DNA of 64,000 bases from Rhodocollybia butyracea (Eukaryota > Basidiomycota > Agaricomycetes > Agaricales > Omphalotaceae): assembly GCA_015501585.1 (NCBI GenBank), contig JADNRY010000346.1:1-64000 (forward strand), read 5' to 3'. Positions 10,930 to 22,612 of the stretch are shown in pieces. Made by a program: the position numbers and the translations under genes. The notes beneath the pieces were generated by a model that had not been told where the DNA came from, made no database searches, and saw nothing but the letters and a program-made list of their open reading frames with translations. Every line of letters starts with the position of its first letter. The first letter of the stretch is position 1.

Positions 10930-12890
10930 GTTCTCTTTGTTCTCTTTTGCTTGTCTCTTTTTCCTTTACTTATCTCAAACCCTTCTATTCTCTCCAACTC
11001 AGATACCACTCTACTGTTCCGATCTACATGCTTTACTAGGCTGGTGCCTGATCTGGTGAATTCGTTCTTGCCCAGTGTTCTTCTGGAAACTCAGCGTTGC
11101 TGATAGGAAACTACTTGATAGACAGGCACTCCTCATAGAAGTATAATACCATACGCTCCAGCACCAAGGGAAATTAACCTTTTTTTTGTGCCGTAACGGC
11201 GTAGCCATCACAAGTACAAAGCTTAAGATTTTCAATTGTTTCGTCCCATGCAAGAACACTGTTCACCTCTAACTTTCGACCTCTTTCAGAATCTTGGAAT
11301 CCTTAAGAGCATTGTTTAATATGGTCTCCTTGATAGCAGAAAAGACCAGCCGAAGGTTAGTAGTATCTGTCGCTTGTGTTAAACTACATGAGATAGGTTA
11401 ATTTTTTTTGCATAGATTTGTTATCTTGTTTGTGATCTATACTCACTGCGGGTAGATACTCAATCTTGCACGGTTAACCTGCATGAACTTCCACAGAATA
11501 TACTTAGCCGCCTTGTTAATGTCGTTTCCGCCAGTATACTCGGGAAAATAGCGTTCAAGGGGCACCTATGGGATCGTAGATCAGAAGATCGCGACTCAGC
11601 AAAAAAATCACACACCTTTGGTAATTTCCTCTTGAACACATCGATATCAGTGAGGAGCAGAATTATACTTGTTCGTAGAAACCAGCGAGAGTTGACAACG
11701 CTTTCAAAGAAGATCAAGGACTCCGCCAGTCGATTCTAAACATATAAATGAATTGAATTCAGAATGTGGGCAGAAAACATACCTGATTCCGTTCTTCTAA
11801 CAAAACCTGATCATATTCACTCAACGATACACAAAAAATGATACTAGTGACACTTTCAAAACAATGTATCCACTTTCTGCGTTCTGAGCGCTGATTACCA
11901 ACATCAAACAAATGAATGCTAAAGAGAGAGATAATTAGTAGTGGCGTCAATGAATGAAGGAGTGATATCCACGATAGTGCACCCATCGTCAATCTTGTTT
12001 CAGTAATGCCCGTACTGTTTTCGTGGGCTCTCAAGATGTCGGTTTCTGTGGGGAGATAGCTGGGTAATCCTATCCGCAATACTTCTCCGAGAAAGCTATA
12101 CAGAATACGATTAGAAGATAGAGAGATAGTCCCGCCGATTGGACTCACTAAGGCGCACTACGTATAAGATAAAACTCGCTGCTATGCTCGTCAATCACCT
12201 TACTCATAGCTGGATCCTCCCACACTTCATGTATTGCATCTGCTATCTCTGGAGAGAATGGGAATGCTTTGGTCTCATCTAATTTGTAGTTCATGATCTT
12301 TTCGGTGAGCTCCTATTAATATCATGAGAGAATAACTACAAATATACATCAATAATTCAAGGCTCACCCTGTTCGAGTAGACTGTACAGTCAATACCAAA
12401 TTTCCGCATAGCGACAATGATGGCCTGGGCAGAATCAAAGACATTGCGGTAGACGGTATTACGATGATATGCAGCGCGCTCTGTACTTTCTATGCCATTA
12501 CTATGGATAATACGCATTTGCTTCATAATTTCAGACTTCCCAGAGGAGGACGAGCCTGAAAAGATAGAGAGCCAGTATGTGAAATGGTCGGGTATCAAGA
12601 GAAACCATGTCAACTCGCCTAGCACAAGAACTTTACGCTCTCTCTTGAATTTCTGGGAATCGTCCTCAATTTGCCTATCGATAGCGTCACTTTTCTCCTT
12701 AGCCTTTTTCTCTGGCTGGGAGATTCGGTTGCCCATGGTTTAGAGATATAGGACCATACGCGGGTAAGACCTGAAAGAGAGGAAAGAAAGGAAAGAAACA
12801 CGGCATTGACGGAACTGGTCAATTGAAAGGATTGTCATTGCAATGATTGCATTCTGCAACAAAGCGGATTAAAGTGGTGATTTCGGGCAG
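10930..12890. repeat. Segmental duplication, unit B (G-alpha copy 2)
   Basis: Second unit of the tandem duplication, same orientation as unit A. Coding exons and introns align nearly throughout, including intron positions and the GC donor. The immediate upstream flank ends at the inverted-repeat element beginning at 12907. Confidence 0.7.
11269..12736 (-). CDS. Divergent heterotrimeric G-protein alpha subunit, copy 2
   Basis: Paralog of copy 1 with the same exon plan. Start [12 protein letters not shown]-loop [19 protein letters not shown]; switch [16 protein letters not shown]; switch [39 protein letters not shown]. The four unusual positions of copy 1 are all kept, so they predate the duplication and are not random decay. 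Unlike copy 1, the C-terminus ends at the usual place ([15 protein letters not shown], stop 11269-11271). The P-loop intron 12556-12618 also starts with GC. No disabling frameshift was found, so both copies look expressible. Confidence 0.88.
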
Positions 12891-12904
12891 GGCAACGCCT
12901 AAAG

Positions 12905-13495
12905 TACTATGGGTGGCAGGGAAGTGCTCACGGCTAGGAAGTGCAACTTTTTTTAAAACACTAGAAAATATGGGTTCTTGCTAACCTAGAGATTCTATGA
13001 TTTTTTGTAACATTATTTAGGTACTCTACAATGATTCTGTCTACTCAGATGGGCCATTTTATGAAAAACACTTGAATCGCAAGCAGAACGTTCAGAACAT
13101 CGAGTGTGACTTCTGCATCAATTGCCAGGAACATGTAGAATGTCTATTGAGACCGTTGAGATGAGCTCAAAAGGTTTTTCACAATGCTAATAGCAGCTTA
13201 AATTCAAATTCCTATAAGTATCCGTATAGTATTCATGAAACAAGAAGCAAAATAGCGAGCAAAAGACTGCAAAAACCGGCAAAAGTTTTGGCCGCTAAGC
13301 GCCCAGTTGCACTTCCCAATTTTGCTCGGACATTGCCCGACGCATGCAATTAAACCTTTAAAAATACAGGAAATTCAGGATAAGGGTTTTTATCTACTGT
13401 AAATCGATCTATATCCTCAGATATGCGAAATTTCTGGCTGGCGTAAACTTATTGACAATTTATCAAAAAATTGCACTTCCCTGCCACCCATAGTA
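12905..13495. mobile_element. MITE-like element with 21-bp inverted ends and TA target site
   Basis: Left end CTATGGGTGGCAGGGAAGTGC (12907-12927) is matched exactly in reverse complement at 13473-13493. Each end abuts TA (12905-12906 and 13494-13495), the target duplication of Tc1/mariner-type elements. The word GGAAGTGCAACTT is repeated just inside the left end and AGTTGCACTTCC recurs near 13303. The interior is AT-rich and has no transposase frame, so it is non-autonomous. It sits directly beside duplication unit B. Confidence 0.75.
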
Positions 13496-14095
13496 TAGTC
13501 AGCTTGAGCGCAAACGTTGCGCTCCTTTCTCACGATAAGAAGTTACATGGTAAATCCACTCTTCCTGCTCAGAGTCACATTGACCCGGGAACAGCGTAGT
13601 AGACTCAGAGTGTTAAACTACTCACAAAAAACTTGAAGATTTCAAGTCCCTGAAGGCTTATTGAAAAGAGCCCGCCTCTGAATCCGAGTAAAATTAGTAT
13701 CCTGGTGCCAACTAGTACTTCCTTAATTGTTGCGAGATCACCCCCTGGGCCTAGCCAAAGTTGCGGTCGACCTTTCCTCATTTCTCTCCACCACGACTGC
13801 CATTCTTCACTTTCGAAATCTCGCGAGCATACCCATTCGATCTTGCCGCATCGTTGTTTCCTTGTTATCTGATGAGATGTTGGAACACCGAAGGCCTACT
13901 TTTATCCAAAATACTGGAAACGTGAACTTGCTCAAAGCGAAGTAAATGGCTCAAGGCCATGCACACAGGTCCCCAGGAACCTTTGATTCGGATCTCATTA
14001 TCGAATGCCAAGTTATACTGCTAGTTCAAGATCAAAGTGGGATTATAGTAGGTATAGGACGGTTCCACGTTGACATGCCAGGGCCACACACCCCA
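13496..14095. other. Intergenic, nothing recognised
   Basis: Short open frames only, with no family resemblance and no splice-supported extension. Confidence 0.5.
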
Positions 14096-14438
14096 TTACT
14101 TCTTAGTAGGAGTGCTTTTGGTCGGAGATTTCCTTCCGCCTTTTGCAGCACCAGCTGGAGCTTCACTGACAACTCCCTTGTTAACATTCGTTGCCGCCGC
14201 GGATTGAACACGGGCTGGGAAAGATGACTTTCCAGTGTCGTTACCAGCCTTGGCCTTGAGAGGAAGAAAAAACGAGGCGAGCGCGGAGAAGTATCAGTCA
14301 GCAACATCGTATGGACGCGGTGGGTCGAGGAGATGGATCGACGCCTAACAAATTTTGTGTACTCACTTGTGTGGACTGGATACGGGAAGCGGCAGCTTGA
14401 GTGGTTGGGGTGGCCTTGGTCTTCTTGTTGGCGGACAT
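14096..14438 (-). CDS. Small SMP-domain (seed-maturation-like) protein
   Basis: Two exons joined across intron 14255-14366 (GTGAGT...CAAG) give about 76 residues: MSANKKTKATPTTQAAASRI, then QSTQ joined to AKAGNDTGKSSFPARVQSAA, and a basic tail ending KSTPTKK. The pattern of AASRIQS, GNDTGKSSF and ARVQSAA with N residues resembles the short SMP-like proteins widespread in fungi, often abundant in spores or under stress. The function is not established. The start codon is the only ATG that keeps the conserved MSANKK beginning. The call would fail if the intron were not spliced, since neither exon alone is convincing. Confidence 0.6.
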
Positions 14439-14977
14439 GATTAATATCACTGACGAGGTTGCTGTTGAAAGTATGAGCCATGTCAGAAGAATTAGCCAGA
14501 GGGCACTCACCTTCGACTTGCGAGGGGAGAGCTTGTATCTTAGCTGAAGCTCCCAGCAAACTTTATACCGTTTTCCAATGACATTCACGGTACATCGATC
14601 TATCCGATAGCATTTGGGTTCATCGATAGGAATGCGAGTTGTGCTCATTGCATTCAGAGGGACTTCCGCTACGGGTTCTGAGGCTGTTGGGTTTGAATAG
14701 TTAACTCGATCTGCAGCTTAGGTCTGGAGCGTTTTTCATAGATGTCCCAGATAGTGGATGCTTCTTAGACCCAAAATTAGAAACTGTAGAGATTTGACTG
14801 CGTCTGAACGTTCTCGAAGGCTCACTCAGCCTCACTGTCATATCGTACAAGTCGATATCGATAGCTATCCAGGTTCCATCGCACCAAAATGCCCTGAATG
14901 TTGAGATAGGAAGGCCGACAATACCCCAATAGCAGATATTACATATGTATTCGCAGAGGCTACCCAAGAAACTTTAT

Positions 14978-17175
14978 TCAAAATGTCTCCCAAAATACAT
15001 CGGGGAGTACACCCCTCATCACTGAAATCAGATAGTCAGCAAAGGCTGTAGAAGAACGAGAACGTGAAATGACATGCCTTTCCAATGATCCAGCGCTCTT
15101 TCCTCCTGCATCTTCCCCAATGGATTATTCGCATCGGTTATCACATCCGGCAGCCCATTCATCTTATCCAATTCATCACCTTCTCTCAACAGCGACAGGT
15201 CGATTTCTCTTAAATGCAAGGTAGCAAAGATGTGCTTTCGGATTGGCGATCCGAGAGCGTCGTCTACGTAAGCAGATCGGAATGTGGGTGGCCTTGAAGA
15301 GAGCGAGCAGAAGAAAACCTACACAGTGTTATTAGCACTAAAGTGAAAGATCAGGGAATGAGCACATACGATGTTCATGAATTCTTCTTCCAGCTGTTCT
15401 CCTGATACGTAGGTGGGAGAGTCGAAGAGCGCTTTGCATTGTCCTCCGAAGGTTTTTTCAAGGGTGCGTAAAATCAGACGGGAGGCTTCCGATATTGCAC
15501 GGCCTGCGAAGTTCTTTCATATAATGTTAGTTCCATACTGAGAAGATAAATGGAATCAACATGTACTCACTACCACGATAACACCCTCAGGATGTACGAC
15601 ACTCTTCAAATCTTGCAAGAATTCTACGGAAAACAGCTGTTCCGGAATGCTGCCACCGGAGAAGCAGTCGTGTACAACGATGTCGTATAAAACAGGTTCT
15701 TTGTTTACACCCTCCTGTATTTCACTGTGCTTGCGAGCGGCCCAACCTCGCGCGTCTTCCAAGAATACATTGTCGGGGTCAAGATCAGGAAACCCAAAGA
15801 ATTTACGAGCTGCGCTGTACACTGCTGGATCAATTTCGATGATGCTTGTACTCAAGTTGTGTCGGTGGAATGCGTTGGCTGCGATTCCCGTACCAAGGCC
15901 ACTGAGGATGAGAAACGTCAGAATTGGCAAGGGACAATATGCGCGCAGACATACATTATCAGCGCGTTTTCTGGGCTTTTGTAGTACTGTTGACCAATCT
16001 TGCAGCTTCCTGGAGGACGAATGCGGCATAGATCGAGTCTCCTAAGGGGACACCTACAGAGTCCATCAGAGGTACATCCTCTTTGGTGAGGGTCATTGCT
16101 CGCAGCCCAAACCATACACCACCAAGAAGCGAATGCCCGGCCCGGAGATAACGCAGACTATGTAGTGTCCCAGCTTCATCATAAGCTTCCAAATCTTCTT
16201 CCTTGGGAGGGGACATTGCCTCTCCAACAACGATCAATCCGCTAGTCGATTGGACTGAGGACAGAATTTGGACACGTATGCCGTCGGCGGTAGGCTTGGG
16301 GGTAAAACCAGGGTTTTCATGGGATCAGCGAGGACCGGAGCATGAAGTTTCGGGTGCATAGATACGAGAAAAGCATTGAAGCATGCAATAGCGGCAAGCT
16401 TCTCCCAGAGTGGGGATACTGAGAAGGACGAAGGTCGTCTCTTCTGCTTCTGTCCTTTGGTCGGTTTAGATGTGGATTTGGACGACATTGATGGAAAAAC
16501 CTGCTTGAAAGATCCCATAGTTGATTGATAGGACTGAAAGAATGAGAAGCTACAAGAAGACAATTCTTGGTATGGATAGTAGTACACGACAGGAGAAAAA
16601 TCTCGTACTATCTGGCTGTTAGTCACATTGAACAGACGCGTCTGGGCTGCCAAAATTCCTGCAAGAGATCGCGCTATTGGATAAGCCGAAAGGAGCGCGA
16701 CGATATTTACTGTGGCTTGTGAGAATTGTTTGGGGGTATCCGACTGAACTTGGTTCAATGAGTGATTTTATGGAAAAGTAATCTCACTGACCACTGTACA
16801 ATTCGCCAATGCATATACCAACGGAAACAGGACAGTAGAGTGCAGAGTAATTGGGCCCCAATATGGGTCTTTCCTCCTTGCCGTCAACATTGCGAACCAG
16901 TACGTGGCATTTGGTGCCAGGGCAAGCGCTATTCCCGCAATAAACCATCTCCAATGCGTCAAGAATCTCCTCAGCGCTCCAAAGGGTTGAATATGCGGAA
17001 GTATAAGACCAAGGAGAGTAAAGTGAGCGAGAAATAGCCTAGTTGGGACTGAAGCATAATTTGGTACAACAGCACGTTCATATGTGAACAGAACGAGTGA
17101 AATTACAGGAGCAAGCAGGAGGCCATTGATAGAGACTCTTAAGAGCGAGTCTCCAGGACTTTTAGTTTCCGCCAT
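14978..17175 (-). CDS. Membrane-anchored spermidine-synthase-like protein
   Basis: The N-terminal third has several hydrophobic helices (SINGLLLAPVISLVLF, RLFLAHFTLLGLILP, WFIAGIALALAPN, plus later VNIVALLSAYPIARSLAGIL). A soluble domain follows: GLIVVGEAM, HSLRYLRAGHSLLGGVW, then ENALIIGLGTGIAANAF, STSIIEIDPAVYSAARKFFG, VFLEDARGWAA, and YDIVVHDCFSGGSIPEQLFS. This is the spermine/spermidine-synthase Rossmann fold with the GxGTG and acidic IEIDP sites. Whether it transfers aminopropyl groups is unknown. Introns include 16744-16791 and a GC-AG intron 15022-15077 just before the C-terminus VMRGVLPDVFWETF. Two one-base losses are inferred, at the G run 16298-16302 and the T run 15967-15970. An alternative start lies at 17196. 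Divergent from the monooxygenase at 17697. Confidence 0.8.
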
Positions 17176-17696
17176 GAGAGTAGAGATGAAATGCAAAACT
17201 GACCATGGTGGGATTAGGTTGATTGCTACTGTACAATTCGGGCGCGAATCAGGCGCCAGCGGTTACCGACCAGCGGCAAGGCATCTTGATGCCAAATTGT
17301 TTCTTTTCGGAAGTCTAGCCACGAATCTACGACCATGACTTGACCTCGTTCACCAACGTTGCGCAAACTCTATCCCTTCTTTCTTTCGCTATGCTTGGGC
17401 CTGACCTCACAAGCTTTTGCAACTCTATATCACCGAGCTGCACCTAGCTGCACATTTGGACTATATTGCAGAACTCAATTTTCTCATAGCTCAACTTCCC
17501 ACCAGTGCTGTCTACGTGTCCGTCCATTTTGCACATTCACACTATGCCTGATCTGCGTAAACTTATCGGTATATTGAGACAGTGTGACCTTTCTACGCTG
17601 TTTCGGAAACCCGCAAAGATACTACGAGTATTTCGGTCAGGCGATCCATACTTATACATAAATACTGAGTCCGTCTGAGAAATTATTCAGCAACCC

Positions 17697-19825
17697 ATGG
17701 CCACAACGATAGCTGAAACAGTAGTTGCAGTATGGATCGCACAATTCTCAGAGTGCCTTCAACGCAAAGATGCACAGGGTACCACATCTCTTTTTCTTCC
17801 CGATAGTTGGCTTCGAGACTTTCTCGTATTCCAGTGGGACATGCGCACTCTACATGGACACGAGAAGATCTCTTCATACCTATCTGCAAACCTCCACAAG
17901 TCTTCACTCTTTGACTTTCGAGTCGCTTCTGACAGATACTTCAAGCCATCTTCTGGAGTGATACCTGGAACTGTTACGGCGGGATTTACGTTTTCAACGC
18001 CGATTGCTAGTGGAAGAGGGCATCTGGAACTCGCGCACGATAAAAGTGGAGAATGGAAGGCTTGTATTGTCTTTTTGATGCTAGACAGCCTTAATGGATA
18101 TGAGGAGCTAGATGCAGAAGGGGACATATATCATCGTCGCTTGCCTACTTGGACTGAAGTACGAGCAATGAAATGGAAAGTTGCAGAACAGCAACCTGAA
18201 GTTCTTATTAGTACGTCGTACCAGTATTAAAGTTGTTTTGTATCCTGGAACTCGTATATTCTAGTCGGCGCTGGTCAGAGTGGACTACAAGTCGCCGCAA
18301 GATTCCAACAAATGCAAATTTCCACTCTTGTAGTAGAGAGAAACGACCGTGTTGGTGACACCTGGCGTCGCCGGTATCCCACCTTGATGCTTCACACTCC
18401 AAAGGAACACCATACTTGTACGTCCTGCGGTTATCTTACTGGAATCGGTGGATATACATTTCCTAATATTTTCAGTGCTCTATCAGCCATTCCCCGCTAA
18501 TTGGCCAGTGTGGACGCCTGGTGACAAGTTAGCTGACTGGCTAGAACAATACGCTATCTCGCAAGATCTTCTGGTTTGGACTAGGTCTACCATTGTTCCA
18601 CCTCCGTCATACGACCGAGAGACAAGGAGGTGGACCGTATCTATCGATAAAGCGGGACAACGTATCACCATACGCCCCAAACACATCGTGGTTGCGACCG
18701 GCACCTTAGGCGAACCTTACATACCTACATTTGAGGGACAAGATCTATTCAAAGGCCAGGTCCTGCATTCTGCAATGTTTTCCGGCGGTTCTAATTTTGC
18801 AGGAAAACGTTGTGTGGTAGTTGGAACAGGGAATAGCGCCGCTGACATCGCTCTTGATTTATCCACTCAAGGAGCACAATCCGTGACCATGATACAACGC
18901 TCATCTACATGTGTTCAACCAGGGAACATTGTGGCCGACCAGCTTCATAAAGCGTACCCATCAGATGTACCTGTTGAAGTATCTGATTTCCGAAGTTTTG
19001 CGACGCCCTTGCGACGTCGTCTTGAAATTCTGGCCGGCGGGAGAAAGCATGCGGAGACTTGGGGGCAAGAGCAGGATTTTATTGAACGATTACAAAAAGC
19101 TGGAATGCAAATTGATCTGGGGCCTGACGATGCTGGTATCTTTAGCTTGGTAGGTACACGCTTTGGGGGTACGTAGTAAATTCGGTAGCACCATTTCGTT
19201 CACTGACCTCTTTCGGACCTGTTTTCTAGGATATTGTATGATTATATACGTCGTTCTCTTTCAAAACGGAATGTTAATGAGTCTATGTGGCAGGGATGGA
19301 CGTGGGATGCGCTGATCAGATTATCTCCGGGAAGATCCAAGTCAAGTCTGGAGTCCAGGTTCAAAAGTTCTCCGATAGTTCCTTAACATTCGATGATGGG
19401 TCGACACTTGAAACCGACGCTGTCGTTTTTGCGTGCGTGGATATCGATCTATTTATGGACGGCTTCTTCATGAGATCTGCAGTACTGGGTATCGGACAAT
19501 GGAAGAGAACCTCAAGAATCTGTTGGGTGACGACATTATCAGCCAAACAAAGTCACTACCACGCGGAATGATTGATGAGGAAGGCGAGATTCTAGCTGGA
19601 TATAGGCCTACCGGGTATCCTGGTGTAAACTTATCTTTTTGATCGCTATACATTTTATCTCAAATGTGCTTATAGCTATGGTTCGCCCCGGGGGGCTTTG
19701 CAAATTCTCGCCTACAATCAAAGCACTTGGTCTGTCATATTATGCTGTCTATCCTGAAGTGTTTGCTTAATCTACTACAGGGAATACAAATCAAAGCACT
19801 AGAGATCGGGTATATGACCATGTAA
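17697..19825 (+). CDS. FAD-dependent flavin monooxygenase with N-terminal SnoaL-like domain
   Basis: Residues 1-170 resemble an NTF2/SnoaL-like fold (VVAVWIAQFSECLQRKDAQG, LHGHEKISSYL). The flavoprotein part starts at EVLIIGAGQSGLQVAARF (FAD GxGxxG), followed by RVGDTWRRRYPTLMLHTP, TLLYQPFPANWPVW, HIVVATGTLGEPYIP, CVVVGTGNSAADIALDL (NADPH GxGxxA), YWMDVGCADQIISGK, FATGYRTMEENL and the C-terminal LWFAPGGFANSRL, SKHLGIQIKALEIG. It is a typical large fungal class B monooxygenase, likely oxidising a small lipophilic metabolite with NADPH and O2; the substrate is unknown. Introns were placed at the joins between these blocks; one exon (19230-19235) is only 6 nt. The stop lies at 19823-19825. The frame is intact throughout. 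Confidence 0.9.
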
Positions 19826-19946
19826 TCGTACTAGATATATAAATATGGGTTCAGAACTTTGAATTTGCTTAAGCTGGGCCCATTTACATCTTCAAACTTT
19901 ATGCTGGGATATAAAAATCTTGACCTCGTGTCTTCAAGTCACATAT

Positions 19947-20038
19947 CTCCCTGGCTGGGAGTCGAACCCAGCTTTCGCGCGGTAGAAATTCGTTGAATTG
20001 ATGACAGGCGCGTGTACTAACCGATATACTACCAGGGA
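19947..20038 (-). tRNA. tRNA-Asp(GTC) with a 20-nt intron
   Basis: On the minus strand the acceptor arms TCCCTGG and CCAGGGA pair fully. The D arm holds TATCGGTTAGTA, the anticodon loop reads CTGTCA then C, and the T arm is GCTGGGTTCGACTCCCAGC. A 20-nt intron follows anticodon position 37, the canonical nuclear tRNA intron site; removing it restores a 5-bp GCGCG anticodon stem and a 72-nt tRNA. Confidence 0.9.
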
Positions 20039-21018
20039 GTTAGGAACAAGTTAGAACTATGTGGCTCGAGCAACGAGGAACAGTACAAAATTTCGTAGTA
20101 CTAGCGAAATACGAGACGAGGATATCATGTTATGTTGTGGAATGCGAGATTGAGCTGAAGATGAAGCCAGTACTTTAAGTAAGTAAGGAGAAGTCTACCA
20201 CCTCCGATTGCGCGTGTCATTCCACCCAGTTTTACCCGCAGAGTTCGGTATAGTCTTTGACTTTGTATCTCTTCCACAATACCAGAGAGAAGTAAGAAGA
20301 AAAAACGAGAAAGCAACCAGAGAAACATGAGAGAAAACTCGAAGCGTCGATTGACGTCATAAGCGCTCAATCGTGTGATTTGAAATACGTGCACGACCTC
20401 AGCTACCGCAATCGAATCCAACCGCTGTCCTCTTCCATTGGGCTCCTCACCTAGGCCTCAAGCTTCAAACATGAGTAAATCGTTTCGAAACTACCACATA
20501 CTTTGGTTGGATATCTGCCTTGATCGATTGATCTACCAGACCCTTTTAAAGTAATTTCCAACGCAAAAATAGGCCGCTTTCGTCTCGGAAACATGTTTAG
20601 CTCAATCTCACCCGTACCGCTCACACGCCGAGGCAGTGGGTAGACCCTCTCGTCTGCTTTTCATGGAATCAGCTTCTGCCGAACCTTGACCTGCGGTCTT
20701 CAACCTGGTTAAACTCTCAAAGGTCCAAGCAAAGGCTCCCGTAGACGCATTGTAGTGGATGAACAAATACTCGTGGATATACTCAACTAGTGATGGATAT
20801 TCGATGTGACGTTATTGAAATCCCAAGTGTCTGAACTTCCGGTTGCCTTGAGAGAGAATGACTGGACGGATACCTCGGCGGCCAAAATGTTGGGGTGCGA
20901 ATGCACGTTCTCTCTGGATCACGAATTCGGGTTCGCTCTGCGCTCAGTTAGAGAAAGAGGTAAGTCGGAATTATCTGTATAATTTAAGTGATAAGATCTA
21001 CATTTAAGGAATCAAATT
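20039..21018. other. Intergenic, no gene supported
   Basis: A 98-residue minus frame at 20125-20421 contains hydrophobic and basic stretches but has no recognisable motif and no splice extension. Nothing else stands out. Confidence 0.5.
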
Positions 21019-22330
21019 TCAAAGATAAACCCTCTTCCCCTCCTTCGAACTTTTCTTAATCGCAGCTATAAGCTCCTTCGCCTTCAATGCTTCCTCCAAA
21101 GTGGCATAAGTCCCAGATTTTCCATCCGCAAGCGCCTTCCAAGCTAACCCGGTAGCAGTGGTATCAAAATTCTCCGAGTTCACAGTCATTGCAGAAACAC
21201 CGACATCTTCCAATTCAATTTTACTCCCATTCAAAGAAACCTCTGGGGAAGCATCAAAGAGTCCCATCTGTCTTGTTCTGTCATCATCTCTAATCCTCAC
21301 AGTACCCTTCTCTCCATGAATTACCCAATTAAAATCCGAACTCTGTTTAGCGCCAGATTGGATATTCACGTTAAAAACTGCACCGGAAACCAGGACACCG
21401 CTAACGCAGATTTGGTGTGGCCCGTCGAATGATGCAGTTTCACCAGTAGGTTTTCCGTCGCTGCTGATTATGGTGATTGATGGAATCTGGTTTTGAAGGA
21501 GGGCAGTTAAGGATGCTATAGGACCGAGAATGTAGGTGAGGAGATCGAATAAATGTCCTCCGGCGATGTCGACTAATGTACAACCGTTAGAAGGGTCGAG
21601 TACATATTTGTATCCTTCGAGTGTGGCGGGCCCGTACAGTGAAAAGGGACCCATGCTGACAGTCTGTACCATATTCAATCTCGCGATACACGAAATTTCT
21701 CGCAAATAAAAACTCACAAAAGACGACGCGATTATCTTGCCAATTTCCCCGCTTTCAATGATAGATTTAGCCTGAAAATGGTAGGTCATTGATCACCCTT
21801 GGAGACGAAACGGATTTAACGCACCTTCAATGCATATGCAGTAAATCTCACTGTTTTGAATCTCTTATCAGCACGATATCGGGTTGGCAAGAACAAGAAA
21901 ACACCGTACATTGAAACCCAACCACCGTTTTGACCCCCATCTTCATCGCAGCCTCATGAATCTCCTTCGTCTCTTCCAAATTCCTACCGGCAGGCCACTC
22001 AATAAAGAGGTCCTTGCCTCCTTTGATGGCCTTCAGCGCAACTTCCTTATGGTGTGTCACTCGCACGGCTACGACAAGCATATCTATATCCTTATCCGCC
22101 GCGATATGCTCCGCTGAGCCATAATATGGCTTGACAACTTTGGAAGTAAGCTCAGAGTACTTTTTAGCACTGGCTTGTGCAGAGTGGGTATTTGTAGTCG
22201 ATACAGCAACGAGAGAGAAGTCAGATGATAGAGGGGCTTTGAAGAGTGGAGGAGCCAATGCTGAGGCTGCCCAGCCTGTGGTGGATAAGCCGATGAAGCC
22301 CAGGCGGATTGGTTTTGCGATTGTGGACAT
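21019..22330 (-). CDS. GAL80-like Gfo/Idh/MocA-type oxidoreductase, copy 1
   Basis: N-terminal Rossmann domain: KPIRLGFIGLSTTGWAASAL (nucleotide-binding GFIGLS), DIDMLVVAVRVTHHKEVALK, GGKDLFIEWPAGRNLEETKE with the family's E-W-P in place of E-K-P. After a 26-nt exon (LRFTAYALK) and the exon AKSIIESGEIGKIIASSF, the C-terminal dehydrogenase-fold half follows: VDIAGGHLFDLLTYILGPI, FNVNIQSGAKQ, FNWVIHGEKGTVRI, TGLAWKALADGKSGTYATLE. Basidiomycete proteins of this kind are named after yeast Gal80, but there is no evidence that they repress galactose genes. They could be NAD(P)-dependent sugar oxidoreductases. The gene is intact, and its tandem paralog lies 1.8 kb away beyond an inverted-repeat element. 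Confidence 0.85.
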
Positions 22331-22612
22331 GTTAAGCGTGTTATATTGAGGAATGTAGGAGTTGACTTCGGGTCTCTATTTATACTAGAATCAGTGTATA
22401 GCTCTCAAGCTCTTGTTTTCATCTTCCCTATCCATCGGGACTTCGTCATGAATTTGAATGTCAGTGAATGTACCAAAGTGAGCAACGCCGTGCTGACTCA
22501 AGCAATCAATCTTAGCAATCGGCCGGCATGATTATCAATTGGTGGCTCATATCCTTTGTAAACATCATGCCGAGTTGCCGATAATGCACCTTCCGCGACA
22601 AGCGTTGCTTTG

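Noticed and set aside
20125..20421. 98-residue minus frame with hydrophobic stretch
   Set aside because: No motif, no splice extension and no family resemblance.
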